Notes: a model not told the origin generated them from the letters alone. DNA of 64,000 bases from Topomyia yanbarensis (GCF_030247195.1 NC_080670.1:38407934-38471933), one strand, 5' to 3'; counted from the stretch's first letter, positions 52,287-62,934 are shown. Made by a program: numbers and translations.

Positions 52287-53161
52287 ATGGCATTCAAATA
52301 TGTGATACTAACTGTCGCCCTGGTTGGGCTGGCCGGAGCGAACCCCGCGAGTAAACCTGCCTTCTGGAAGGGAACCCCGATGGACGGAATGGTCGAAGAG
52401 ATGCGATCGTTATGCAGCACCGATGGGGACTCCGGAGCTTGCCTGAAGTACAAAATCATGGACTTTTTGGATACCGTGTTCAAGAAGGATAACTTTAAGG
52501 TATGTTGAGATGTGGTCACAACTTAATTAGTTAAGTTTTTACGTATCATTTATCCCGCCAGCTCACTGATGACGTCGAAGTTCACGGCAACGGATACACA
52601 GGAAATGGAGCTCGTAGTGCAGCCGGTCTAATGGAAAACGTTGAACAGTACCTGAAAAGTCACGACGTTACGTTCAAGCTACCGGTTGCTAACGCTAAGG
52701 TTACCGTTTCGCCGCGCAACCTGGACAGTGAAGAGCTGAGTTTGACGGTGAATTTCGCCAAGGTTGACAGCGGTCGCAGCGTAGGCGAAGCGCGCAAATC
52801 CAAGCTGAAGAAGATCGTCATCCCAATCATGGTGTTTATTCTGCTGAAAGCCATGACTTTGATCCCGATGGCTCTCGGTGTTCTCGGGCTGAAGGCCTGG
52901 AACTCGCTGCAGCTGTCGTTCTTCTCGTTCATTGTGTCCGTTGGGTTGGCCGTCTTCCAGTTGTGCAAGAAGGTGGACAATTGATACATTTAATGGGAAT
53001 ATGAATTGAAATATATTTTTTTTGAATTTCAGCTTGCCGCTGACAGTCATCATCCGCACATTGCCGCCCACGGTCCATGGGATGCAGGCCGATCATTCGC
53101 TGCCGTGGATGCCGAACCGGAGTATGCTGGGCAGAATTTGGCGTACAGTGCCTATGCATGA
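52287..53161 (+). CDS. Osiris family protein (DUF1676), 250 aa, three exons
   Basis: Exons are 52287-52499, 52562-52972 and 53033-53161, all joined in phase 0. Residues 1-18 are a signal peptide (hydrophobic run ending GLAGA). Cys43 and Cys52 make the two-cysteine region ([15 protein letters not shown]). Residues 72-150 are hydrophilic, including [16 protein letters not shown] at the start of exon 2. DUF1676's basic-then-hydrophobic stretch follows: [20 protein letters not shown] from 151, hydrophobic to about 205. Exon 3 supplies a short His-containing tail and [13 protein letters not shown], a good AQxLAY-type ending. Skipping the second splice would stop three codons after QLCKK and lose the motif. 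Role and location are as known for Osiris proteins: endomembrane or secreted, in cuticle-forming epithelia. It shares strand and architecture with the gene at 40781. The numbered orthologue cannot be assigned. Confidence 0.93.
52500..52561 (+). other. Intron 1 of the second Osiris gene (62 nt)
   Basis: Donor TTTAAG/GTATGT and acceptor TTTATCCCGCCAG. It is phase 0. Its removal joins KKDNFK to LTDDVEV. Confidence 0.88.
52973..53032 (+). other. Intron 2 of the second Osiris gene (60 nt)
   Basis: The donor AAG/GTGGAC is weak, the acceptor TTTTTTTTGAATTTCAG is strong. It has an in-frame TGA two codons after GTGGAC. Excision joins QLCKK to LAADSHHPH and brings in the AQxLAY-type ending. Confidence 0.85.
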
Positions 53162-53351
53162 AGCTGGCTAGGGAAAAACAAAATGTAAAAAGTTTTTAAG
53201 CAAAAAAACAAACCGACTCGTCGAATCCAGATTTTGCTGGGACAAAAGCCAAACTCGGATTCAGTGGACTTCCCGTGACTGATTTTAGTGCAACAGTAAT
53301 TTATTTATTTATTTCTAATGAGATGCTCTCTTGATACGAACTCTTCCGTGC

Positions 53352-53357
53352 AATAAA
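53352..53357 (+). promoter_or_regulatory. Polyadenylation signal of the second Osiris gene
   Basis: AATAAA, 190 bp after the stop codon. It is the first such hexamer downstream. Confidence 0.6.
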
Positions 53358-53714
53358 ACGAACAAATCTGAAGCATTGTGGATTTATCTTTTGATGACAC
53401 GTATAGTAGGGACATCCCATTAAAAATTGGCTATAATGCAATTAAAAGAACTTCATGCAATTTTTATAAATGAATTTTAATTACGACCTACGACCAATAG
53501 GACTTGTGTAACACTAAAAAAAATATTTCACAAAAATTATTAGATTGATTGCATGCCTGCAGCAGAGTTGTAAAAAATTTCCATTGAAATTTGAAAAAAA
53601 AACCCTGTTTTAATCCACCTAACGGTGCAATTGTGCCTTTCTCATTTCTTAAAACTATGACTCCATGACCGAATATGTTCAATAGAATTGTGGAAATGTC
53701 TATTACATTCTTAA

Positions 53715-54625
53715 CCCTAGAACGTTGCACTTGCGTTTTCCACCCTAGAACGTTGCACTGGGGTATAAATGTACCCCACGTGTTTGATCGCATTTTTCGC
53801 AGGTAAAAATGCAAACAAAAGAAATGTATTATACATCACTTTCTTCGCTTTTAAATTTCGAAAACAGCTGTGTAAGTGAAAGTAAGGAATTTATTGAATC
53901 AATGATACATAAATTGGTTTGATCAAAATAAAAAGTTAAAAAATCGCTTACTATAAAATCAAATGATTCTAAAAGTTCAAAGAATGGTCTTGAAACGGTT
54001 AAAAATGGTATTTCGATATTTTTGAAAAAGTGCAATTATTTTGAAGAGTGAAAGTTTAAAAATCGTGTTTTGGAAAATACCACGAAATGGGGTGGAAATT
54101 GAAATGAAAACAATATTTCTGACCAGTAATACATTGGTAACACGCAACGTTACTGTTACTGTAGTTACTGTGCACAAATTATACTTGCGAACCATTGCTT
54201 TGAAAAACTATAAAATATAAACAATAAAAATCAGCAAAAAGGAGATCAATTTTTTGATCCGCTTCAAAATTAAATTAAATTAATTAAATAAATGATTAAA
54301 AACAATCATATAATACTAGTTGTTATTTACGCAATAAAACAACCAGTATTTAAACTGGTATTGTCACGAATCACATTTCCACTGACAGCACGAGATCTGA
54401 CGAAACACTAACGGCAACCGTACAGTGGGGTACAAATGTACCCCACGCTAACTTTGACACCTGCTTCCACAAAGGCTATAAGCAAACCACCTTTTTCTAC
54501 TCTTACTAGGAACTCTAAATTGAATTATGGTGAGGGTCCCAGGTCGGTAAATGCCGAATTCTCGTTTTCACACGGCTGCAAAGAAGGCGTAGGGTACATT
54601 TGTACCCCAGTGCAACGTTCTAGGG
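53715..54625. mobile_element. piggyBac-like non-autonomous element, 911 bp, with TTAA duplication
   Basis: Left end CCCTAGAACGTTGCAC and right end GTGCAACGTTCTAGGG are perfect inverted repeats, each bordered by TTAA (53711-53714, 54626-54629). The TTAA target and CCC start are hallmarks of the piggyBac superfamily. The left terminus is present twice (53715 and 53743). An 18-bp palindrome, GGGGTACATTTGTACCCC with small changes, occurs three times: 53760-53777, 54427-54444 and 54592-54608 (last copy 17 bp). The interior encodes no transposase, so it must be mobilised in trans. Confidence 0.85.
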
Positions 54626-55703
54626 TTAATACACTTTGCACCTACACACGCTCGCCGGACCTGATGTCCTCCTTACTTCCCTAGCCCCGTAAAATCCATA
54701 AATCCTATGTCAGTCGCAATAAAATTAGGTTGACGATTTTCAGAGTGATTGCATAACCTTTCTACATGAGAAAAGCAAAGGCAAAAATTTGCCAAAATAC
54801 AAAAAAGTCAAAAAAGTCCCAACCATCCCCGATAAACTGATGTGAGTTTGTTAATCTTTATAGGTGGCGATTCTTCTGGGGCACTTCCGGAACTGTCTAC
54901 CGAACTGTCGACCGCATTCAACGAGACTTCGGTTGACCGTCAGTGACCTAGAACGGCTAATGCAAGTTGTTTGACACAAAGATATATTCATTTTAGCGAT
55001 TTTTTTTCCTTTTTGCCTTCATCGAGGTATCATTTTGAGTCGGAATTTTCTATGTGACCGCATGCCACAACCCGCAACACCGGAACCGTAAGTCGGATCG
55101 GAATTAAATTTAATAGCAGTTTACGGGGTAGTAAAAGCTTTCATTTAAGTTTGGTTTAATCGGTCTAGCCATCTCCGAAAAACCGATGTAATTATTATTC
55201 TTGGATACTTCCGCCTGGGCTTCCAGATCCGTCGATGGTGGTCAATGTGGCCAAAGAGACTTTGAATGACTGTTAGTGACACAGAACTACAAATCCAAGC
55301 AGTTGTGGCCATATTTTTGAAAAAATCTCACCTTTATCAATTAATCGCAGTATCCGTTGAAATCGGCATTTTCTGCGTGATCGTACTCATCATCCTGTAA
55401 TTCAGGAACTAGAAGTCCAATCCAAAAAAATCAATAGCAGATGGCAACATTGTACCTTTCATTTAAGACTAAGTTTGTGATAATCGGTTCAGAAAATTCC
55501 GAGAAACCGATGTGGACAAATTATAACAAGATTTTCTATGTAACCGTACTCCTCAACTCGTAACTCCGCAACCGGAAATCAGAATTAAATGAAATTCAAT
55601 AGCTGCCGATGGGAGTCTTGTGCCTTCCATTCGTGACTAAGTTTGTGAAAATCGGTTCAGCCATCTCCGAGAAAACGATGTGGACATTTTGTTAATATAT
55701 CCG

Positions 55704-55810
55704 CACATACACACATACATACACACATACATACACACATATATACACACATACATACACACATACATACACACATACATACTCACATACATACTCACAT
55801 ACATACACAC
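55704..55810. repeat. ACAT/ACAC microsatellite
   Basis: Interleaved acac and acat tetranucleotides, with units of 8-12 bp (cacacatacata). It lies inside the composite mosquito repeat. The Cys/Met/Tyr-rich minus-strand frame over it is an artefact. Confidence 0.9.
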
Positions 55811-56100
55811 AGACATTTTCCGATCTCGACGAACTGAGTCGAATGGTATATGACTCCGGGCCACCGTTAGAAAGTCAGTTTTTGGAGCAATTGCATAACC
55901 TTTCTATATGAGAAAGGCAAAATAGATAAACTGATCGAAAAAAAAATGTAGAAAATGTGAAAAAGTGAAATAAAAAAAAATATGTTCATAGCATATATTT
56001 ATATTGAACATTCATATTGAGAACATGAAAGTTGAAACCTTTATAATAGAAATAAAGATTTCAACTTTCACTTTTAGTTTTTTTTACCTTATGAACGAGA

Positions 56101-56356
56101 ATTGGTCGGTGTTAAGTCAGACCGGACTAAGTCGCAAAACAACAAAAAATGAGATAATGATAACACTGGATAAAGAATTTCTTCAGTTACATTCGACTTT
56201 TGCCAGATTATAAATATGTAACCGTATGAACATGAATCATGGCAAAAAATTATTTCCAATTATAAAGTAGAGGATGCTGCGATTCAAAATTTAAACACGT
56301 TTTTCTCGAAATCAATATTTTGTCACTTAGTCCGGTCTGACTTAACACCGACCAAT
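56101..56356. mobile_element. MITE with perfect 32-bp terminal inverted repeats
   Basis: Left TIR 56101-56132 (ATTGGTCGGTGTTAAGTCAG...) and right TIR 56325-56356 are exact reverse complements. The interior is AT-rich. Because the ends read AATT/GGTCGG and CCGACC/AATT, the target-site duplication may be AATT, or AATT may belong to the TIR. The frame at 56004-56213 crosses the TIR and is not a gene. Confidence 0.88.
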
Positions 56357-56877
56357 TAAGAATCGATACCAGTTTAATTGCGTACAAGACAATCAACTAT
56401 GCTATGAGCGGCTCCTGTTTCTGATTTCTCCTACACAACATTTTGTGTTGGTATCAAATAATATGGAATTTTCTTGGCGTAACTTTTTTCTAAAAATTGA
56501 TCTAATTTTATTTTTTCTTCTATTAGAATTGATTTTGACGAAAAAAAACTGATTTATGATGTCAAAAATTAAGATTAATTTTTAATAGAGACAGAACATT
56601 TCTGAATCACTCAGTTTTTATTCCAATTATTTGATATATCCCGTTAGCCGTATGGAAAATTATACTACTGAAGGTGATCATTCAAAATAGCAGCTTGAAT
56701 GAAGATTGTAATAAAGGTTACGCTTTTTCGCGCGCTTAAGTATAATTTTCTCAACGACTAGAACTTTCTCCAACCAACAATGTATAGGCACCACACGATC
56801 GGACGAACGCATCCAAACATAAAGATGAATGAATAATGGAATTAATAAATGAAAATATTAATAAACAGACAGCAAAA
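56357..56877. other. AT-rich intergenic sequence
   Basis: No feature recognised, apart from an ATG at 56849 that opens the frame later split by the LINE insertion. Confidence 0.4.
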
Positions 56878-57352
56878 GCTGTGCAAAGTATTTTTTTTTT
56901 CATACGTTTATTTGGCACGGCATTTGCAAAAGCTTTTTACGCCAGTTTCTTTTTTTACATAGCACGTTACAAAAATCCTTAAGACTAATTTAAACTATAC
57001 TAGTAATCTATCTAAAACTAACACTGGAATCACTTTATTGTTCGCTTTTTTCTTTACATTGTTGTATTTCATAATGATCTAGTATTTTCGGGTGTATTTA
57101 TTTACTTTTTTTCTGTTATTTTCTAAACTTAAAAACTGAATATTCTAGGACACTTTAATTGGTGAATGATTAGCCTTGGATGAGAGTATGAGGAGATGAA
57201 TTTAATTAAATTTTCACGATATTCAGTGCAGGACCAAACAACATGCTCAATGTCGTGGTAACCCTCTCCACAAGCACAATGATTACCCTCAGCGAGCCCA
57301 ATACGACGGAGATGCGCATCTAAAGTATAATGATTGGACATGAGCTAAGACA

Positions 57353-57916
57353 TCACACGGATGAAGTCCCGTCCAATCCTTTGAACCATGCCTTCGTTGA
57401 TACTTTAGGGATAATTGAGTGTAGCCATCGTCCCATATCTCCATTGTCCCCAGATGTTTGCAAACTAGCAAGTGTCCTCTGTCGAGAAGCGCTATAAAAT
57501 TCATTGTAAGCGATGGGTCTTTCATATATTTCACCAACTAGTGCACCAATCTTGGCTAAATTATCAGCTTTCTCATTGCCCCCAATAGTGCAATGGGCGG
57601 GGAGCCACACTAGGGTAGCTTTATAACATTTTCTTGTTAGGTTACTCAGTGATTCTCGTATCTTCCCCAAAAAGAATGGATCGTGATTATCAATCCTCTT
57701 TGAGCGTAGAGCTGCAATTGTGCTGAGACTATCAGTGAGGATAAAGTAATGGTTCGGGGGTAAAGTATTAATTATTTGCAAACTATAGTGAACTGCTGCT
57801 AGTTCCGCTATATAAACAGAAAAGGGTTCTGCAAGTTTGAGAGAAATAGAAAAATTATTGTTGAAAATACCGAAACCAGTGGCCTCACTGATTCGTGACC
57901 CATCAGTGTAAAACAT
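57353..57916 (-). pseudogene. LINE ORF2: RNase H domain
   Basis: A 187-codon frame with the four RNase H signatures: YTDGS (D), AELAAVH (E), LTDSLSTI (D) and HCTIGGNEKAD (H/D). The catalytic residues appear present, but the domain is separated by a stop from the thumb segment and by a frame change from the C-terminal Cys region (57341-57129). Confidence 0.85.
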
Positions 57917-57934
57917 TTTAAGGCAGTCTATGTG

Positions 57935-58426
57935 TTAATATTTACTTGTGAATATTTTAGGGATCTCCCGCGAGCGTCGATGATCCGGAATCCCACGAAT
58001 CTCTGCTTGCATGGACATGTCGAAGAAAAAAGTGGATTCAGGAGTATGTAGTATATTGACGTATGTGGGAACATACCTAGCAGGCGTTATTTCTTGTGAC
58101 ATGTGATTGAAATACACTGTCATGAATCTAGTTTGGGTTTGAAGCTCGACAAGTCTTTCAAAATTTTCAATTACCAGTGGGTTCATAACCTCACATCGAA
58201 TAAGTAAACGAGAGGAGAGATCCCAGAATCGGTCTTTTAAAGGAAGAACTCCCGCTAGTACTTCAAAACTCATCGTATGGGTCGACTGCATGCAACCTAG
58301 GGCAATTCGTAAACAACGATATTGTATCCGTTCCAGTTTAATAATGTGAGTGTTCGCAGCTGAACGGAAACAGATGCACCCATATTCCATTACTGAAAGT
58401 ATTGTTGTTTGATACAATCTTATCAT
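57935..58426 (-). pseudogene. LINE ORF2: reverse transcriptase thumb segment
   Basis: An open frame of 163 codons with MEYGCICF, LERIQYRCLRIALG and KDRFWDLSSRLLIRC, the conserved region after the RT palm in I/Jockey-like LINEs. It stops before the RNase H frame. Part of the truncated LINE at 56893-59036. Confidence 0.8.
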
Positions 58427-59036
58427 GTCACTTGGATGAGAACCCCACCATGATCCAGTTATTGTTCGCAGAAAATTTATCCTTTGTTGGCATTTCGTTA
58501 TTAGATACCTAATGTGGCCTCCCCATGTGCCTTTCGAATCGAACCAAACTCCAAGGTATTTAAAGTCAGGACTTGGGCTATCGTTCTACCAACCAACTGA
58601 AGCTGAAGCTGAGCTGGATCACGCTTCCTTGAGAAAACGACCAACTCTGTTTTCTCCGTAGAGAAATCGATGCCCAGCTTTAAGGCCCAAATTGATAAAT
58701 TATCCAAGCTATCTTGCAATGGTTGTTGTAAATTTATAGCTTTTGGTCCTGTGGCAGAAACCACACCATCATCTGCAAGTTGTCTTAGGGCTGACAATAC
58801 AATTATCAATGTCATTCACGTAAAAATTATAGAGAAGGGGGCTCAGACAAGAGCCTTGTGGGAGGCCCATGTAACTTATTCTGAGTGTCGCCAAATCGCC
58901 ATATGAAAAATGCATGTGCTTTTCTGACAATAAATTGTATAAATAATTATTTAATATCGGTGAAAGACCACATTGATGTAGTTTCTCCGAGAGAACATCA
59001 GGAAATGGAGACTGAGTCGAATGCTCCTTTTATGTC

Positions 59037-59217
59037 GCTGTGCAAAGTATTAGCAAACTCTGAATCACAATTTAATTCGAAATTTTGTTGCGGAAAGTAT
59101 GATAAGTCTATAGTGTTTCATCAAAAATTTGAAGAGGTTCTTGATCGAATATGTAATCTTGAAACTGCAAAGTTTCTTTGTGGTATAGCTTCCAACCAAA
59201 AGAAAGTTCGTGTTTAA
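59037..59217 (+). pseudogene. 3' part of a small open frame interrupted by the LINE
   Basis: With the LINE and one copy of its duplication removed, a frame starting at ATG 56849 (MKILINRQQKLCK) continues here as VLANSESQFNSKFCCGKY, on to ICNLETAKFLCG, and stops with TAA at 59217. The total is about 73 codons. No family is recognised. It could be an exon, a transposon fragment or chance. Confidence 0.25.
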
Positions 59218-60344
59218 ACGTTTTCTAATACACGATAACTCGGACGATTCATGCTGCTAATTACGAAATTTTAAATCTTCCAGTAATGAAAAAGTACTCC
59301 TATTAAATCCTATACATCCGGGAGCCCCGAGTTTTCGACGCTTCCTATAGCATTTAAAGTAGCTGAACATTTTCAAAGCAACATAAGGTCAGTTACTATA
59401 TCTGACAAAATCAACTCATCAGTCCGGATTTTCACTTTCTTCGCAAACGAAAATCATTTCCAATAATTCCGACTATGACACCCCCGAACGACGAATAAAT
59501 GTCCGGCATGCTCATAAATCCTGCGTTCCGCATTTGATGTAATATTTAGTTCTTTCTCTTGCGAGTTGACATTACCATACCGAATACCAGACAGTCGGTG
59601 GCAGGAAGGAGAAACTTCGTACGTAGGGTGCTGCCTGTCCACAAAAGCAAGTATGTAGTACAAATTGCTTTTGTGGACACTTTCCATTTGCCATGTCGAT
59701 GTCGGTTTATGGATGAAAATCGGTTATCGTTAATCCAGTCAAAGCCAAGTAGTAATAAAACAGAATACCAATCCGTAGCGGACAGCGTGCACGTTCCTCC
59801 GCGTATCGCGAGTAGGTTCGATTGCGTTATGTTGCTCGCTTAACAAAATACTGAGGATTTCTTCGAGATATTAAATACGATAAATTTCAACGTGTGTTGA
59901 TTTTTGACCAGGAATCTAAGGATATTTTTTTTTAATTTTCCACTCATCATATTATCGCAGATATGGCGACAATTGAAATGCTTATGGAAATGTCGTTCCG
60001 TTCAAAAGCACCTTCGTTTCCATAAGGCCAGCAATATCTTCCGAATACTGGGAATGGAAAATGTCACTTAAAAGTGTTATATTCAATCAGCTGATCGTTT
60101 CACAAAGAACATACCTGAATTCATACACTCCGTAGAATCCGTCATTTTCTTGTGAAACCGCAAGCGTATAAAAATCAACGGTGGCGGCGGCGAAACACAG
60201 CGGGACACAGCTCTAAATAAAATGTGCGCAATCGAACAGGCTTTCAGCAAAAAAAATAGACAATGCAAATCGGTTGACAAGGCTCCATTCTATAGCTACA
60301 TAACTCTTACTAGATCCAAATTGGTCCAGTTCCCCGTACAGAAT
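59218..60344. other. Intergenic sequence with no supported gene
   Basis: Mixed composition, moderately AT-rich. The only structure noted is the 14-bp stem hairpin at 59637-59678. Confidence 0.4.
59637..59678. repeat. Perfect 14-bp stem hairpin
   Basis: GTCCACAAAAGCAA (59637-59650) and TTGCTTTTGTGGAC (59665-59678) are exact reverse complements, separated by a 14-nt loop. Confidence 0.85.
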
Positions 60345-60740
60345 TTTGTAAAACTGGTTAAATTTTGTAAAAAATTTAAAAAATTTTGTGCGAACTACCG
60401 AATTCTGTAAAAATAATTTTTTTTGTGTAGATTAAAAGTTTTTGTGAAATTTAAGAAACTTTACACAAATTACAAAATTTGGATAGATTAGGAAATTTTG
60501 CAAAAATTACGAAATTTTGTGAAAATTACGAAATTTTGTGAAAATTTTAGAAATTTTGTAAATATTACGGAGCTTTGTAAGAATTACAAAATTTTGAAAA
60601 ATTCTCAAAATATTGAAAAATCACAAAATTTTGCAAAAATGAAAAAAATTATAAAATTTTGTAAAAATTTAGTAACAAACACAAAATTTTGCAAAAATTA
60701 TAAAATTTTGCAAGAACTACGAATTTATAATTTTAGGAAA
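60345..60740. repeat. Degenerate 19-bp AT-rich tandem repeat, block 1
   Basis: Units approximate AAATTTTGTGAAAATTACG, best preserved at 60515-60570 and drifting in length elsewhere. The half-unit is partly self-complementary. Same family and orientation as block 2 at 62935-63500. Confidence 0.7.
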
Positions 60741-60924
60741 GGTAAGGGAAATTCCGCAAAAAAAAAAATTTCGAGCGTTGCAGAGCTAGGTTCTCGGAAG
60801 GGCTCACCGTCAGAATCACATACTACAATTTGCAGACGAGACAGGCGAATCGCGCCCACCAAAAAACACTGCTTTAGGCCAATTGTAGCGGGCCGTGATT
60901 CTGAATGTGATATTCATTGTACGG

Positions 60925-61609
60925 TTGAGGTATGTGCGGGCGTTGGAACTCACGATAGCATGTATCATCGCGAAGAGCTCGAGTATTTGTACGTTGACGT
61001 GTTCGATCGCGTGTGCTAACGTGTAACTTCGCGTGTATAAATTCTAACTTATAACCGTGCGCCACGTGTGTTCTACACACAGAAAAAAAAGTTGGTAAAA
61101 ATAAGAGTTTTTCACTCTTAGAAAAAAACAACCAACGCATACTCTTAGTTTAAAAATAAAACTTTTGTTTTGAGTACCATTCTTCATTTGCTTAAAAGGA
61201 AAACTTTTACCTTGATTATTATTCTTGATTAATTTAATAGTTTTACTTTCAACCCAACAGTTGGCGTTGGTTGTTTTTTTGCTAAGAGCGGAACACTCTT
61301 ATTTTTACCAATATATTTTTTTCTGTATGTAGAATGATCGCGCGCGTACCGTGAATCTGATACTTATTTTTCGGTGTACGGTTAAGACTCTTGAAGAAAG
61401 TGGGTTCTTCCATATCACTAGAATTCTCAGTCATGTCGCAGTAGAACGTGTGGTCTAGTGGATATGAGCTTTATTTTTTGATTGGTATAACTGGATGTAT
61501 GGACCTAAGTTGCAAGAATGAAGAGTAAAGATTTTCGGACGTGACCGATTCATGATCTCGTGCGTTTGCAGGTTCGCGTTTGAGACCGCATTTGTAACTT
61601 CGTATGTAC
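60925..61609. repeat. Tandem duplication, unit A (interrupted by a MITE)
   Basis: Matches unit B (about 61855-62395) over phrases such as atcgcgaagagct (60967; 61902), gtataaattc, ttcggtg(t/c)acgg, tagagttcccggtcatgtcgc-like sequence and ggacgtgaccgatt (61538; 62301). Offsets are 935-936 bp before the MITE and 763 bp after it. The difference is accounted for by the 254-bp MITE plus TA duplication in A and an ~85-bp internal duplication in B. Confidence 0.75.
61076..61329. mobile_element. MITE with ~60-bp TIRs and TA target duplication, 254 bp
   Basis: Left end CACACAGAAAAAAAAGTTGG and right end (reverse complement) CATACAGAAAAAAATATATTGG share the following gtaaaaataagagt, ctcttag and aaaaacaaccaacgc. 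TA borders each end (61074-61075, 61330-61331), fitting a Tc1/mariner-type MITE. Unit B of the surrounding duplication lacks it. Confidence 0.8.
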
Positions 61610-61612
61610 TAA

Positions 61613-61836
61613 AGCAGAATTTACACCTATCCGATCCGTTTCAGTGCCGGTTCAGTTCCGTGCACGGACGCCAAAATTCTTTCATACACTTAAAATGCAA
61701 GCATTCACACTTGTCCGGGACGGCGCCGTGCCGGACAAGTGTGAACGCTTGCATTTGATTTGTATGAAAGAATATTGGCGTCCGTGCACGGAACTGAACC
61801 GGCACTGAAACGGATCGGATAGGTGTAAATTCGGCT
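61613..61836. mobile_element. Palindromic MITE, 224 bp, TAA target duplication
   Basis: Almost the whole element is one palindrome with ~110-bp arms. Ends are AGCAGAATTTACACC and, inverted, AGCCGAATTTACACC. The centre is at about 61725 within cggcgccg. TAA flanks both sides (61610-61612, 61837-61839), as for PIF/Harbinger-type 3-bp TWA targets. The matching place at the end of unit B reads gagttaagacgttc, with a single TAA. Confidence 0.88.
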
Positions 61837-61854
61837 TAAAACGTTCAATTACCG

Positions 61855-62395
61855 GAGTGTTATCAAGTATGCGCGATCGCGGGCATAGGTGTGCGTGAAT
61901 GATCGCGAAGAGCTTAAGCGTTCGTATGTCGAAATGTTTGTAGCGTGTACTAGCGTGTATGTGACTTCGCTTGTATAAATTCGATTTTGAAACCCTGCGG
62001 CCATTCACACATTCGCGGACCTTTCATTCATTTAGTTTTCGGTGCACGGATCACATTCTGACAGGGAGTGAGTTACCCTAGAGTTATCACTAGAGTTCCC
62101 GGTCATGTCGCCATGGAACGTTTTCTCTAGTGGATATGGGAGTGCGGTTAAAACTGTGGTAGAGATTGGGATCCTTTATATGGATAGGGTTCCCGGTCAT
62201 GTCGCCATGAGACGTGTGGTTTACTAGGTATGAGCGTATTTTCTTAATTGGTCCAGCTGAAAGGATGGACCCAAACTTCTAGGATCAAGGACAGACTTCC
62301 GGACGTGACCGATTCGTAATCATGTGCGCGAGGGTATTTTTGTAGTTTCCCGTTTGATACCGCCTTTGAGAATGTATGAGAGTTAAGACGTTCAC
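61855..62395. repeat. Tandem duplication, unit B
   Basis: The second copy of the repeat whose first copy is at 60925-61609. It carries two tandem copies of a phrase around gttcccggtcatgtcgccatg (62096 and 62190), an extra internal duplication. No coding sequence is supported in either unit. Confidence 0.75.
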
Positions 62396-62934
62396 TATCA
62401 CCATCTTTGCTGACCCAGCTGAAGGCGGGTGTAGAATGGCAGTATAGGATTCGAAAAGAAGAAATAAAAGACAATATTTGCGAGACGTAATAGATTAGAC
62501 AGGTACAAGATACAGCTGAAGTTATGATCATCACATGAAAGACATACATTAGTACTTCAAACACTACTAATACTTGAATATCCTACCACCACACATAGCA
62601 CATCCTTTCTCAATTATCTATTTGTTAGTGGTTGATTGTTGGTTATGAGCGGGTAAATAGAGGAAAGGTATAGAACAGGAAAAAGGCTCATATCAGCCCT
62701 CCCGGCCTCCTCGTTACACCACTATCGAGGCGTATTGTAATCAACGTCTTGAAGCGGGTTTCTTATATGAATCAAATCTTGAGTAGTCATAATGATTGGT
62801 GTATTATTAACATGAGAACTTATTAACCTCTAGTAGTAGAACTTGGTGCAAATAGAAACTAAAAAGAGCGAAGGTCGTTATATTTAGATAACTCTATTGA
62901 ATCTATTGTGGCTTGATGATGTTTACAATACCGT
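62396..62934. other. Intergenic sequence
   Basis: I see no gene, repeat or signal that I can support here. Confidence 0.4.

Larger units (their letters stand above)
53616..55923. mobile_element. Composite mosquito repeat with TGCCTTTCTCAT ends
   Basis: It begins gtgcaattgtgcctttctcat (53627 on) and ends atgagaaaggcaaaa (55909 on), inverted copies of one another. The body from about 54830 has diverged internal repeats with phrases like atcggttcagccatctccgag, ccgatgtggaca, caaccggaa and gaatttaatagcag at spacings of roughly 170-330 bp. A microsatellite precedes the right end. I recognise the right end (tgcataacctttctatatgag) as a widespread culicine repeat but cannot name it. A further internal end-like sequence lies at 54763-54781. 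The piggyBac-like element at 53715-54625 is inserted in it. Confidence 0.65.
56893..59036 (-). mobile_element. 5'-truncated LINE (RNase H-bearing, I/LOA-like) with target-site duplication
   Basis: On the minus strand the copy begins within reverse transcriptase: DIKGAFDSVSI (motif A), then after a frameshift LSPILNNYLYNLLSEK and GLPQGSCLSPLLYNFYVNDID (20 residues of it), then after another frameshift RQLADDGVVS (ADD catalytic motif). The thumb follows, then an RNase H domain with MFYTDGS, AELAAVH, TDSLSTIAAL and WLPAHCTIGGNEKAD, and a C-terminal CACGEGYHDIEHVVW zinc-knuckle-like region near 57250. The 3' UTR (57128-56901) ends with AATAAA-like sequence and a poly(A) of about 10. The 15-bp duplication GCTGTGCAAAGTATT flanks both ends (56878-56892 and 59037-59051). 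Frameshifts and the missing ORF1 and RT start make it inactive. Confidence 0.9.

Noticed and set aside
55637..55864. Cys/Met/Tyr-rich minus-strand open frame
   Set aside because: It is translation of the ACAT/ACAC microsatellite.
58670..59036. Plus-strand open frames over the LINE
   Set aside because: They are antisense to reverse transcriptase motifs readable on the minus strand. Only the part after 59037 is outside the element.
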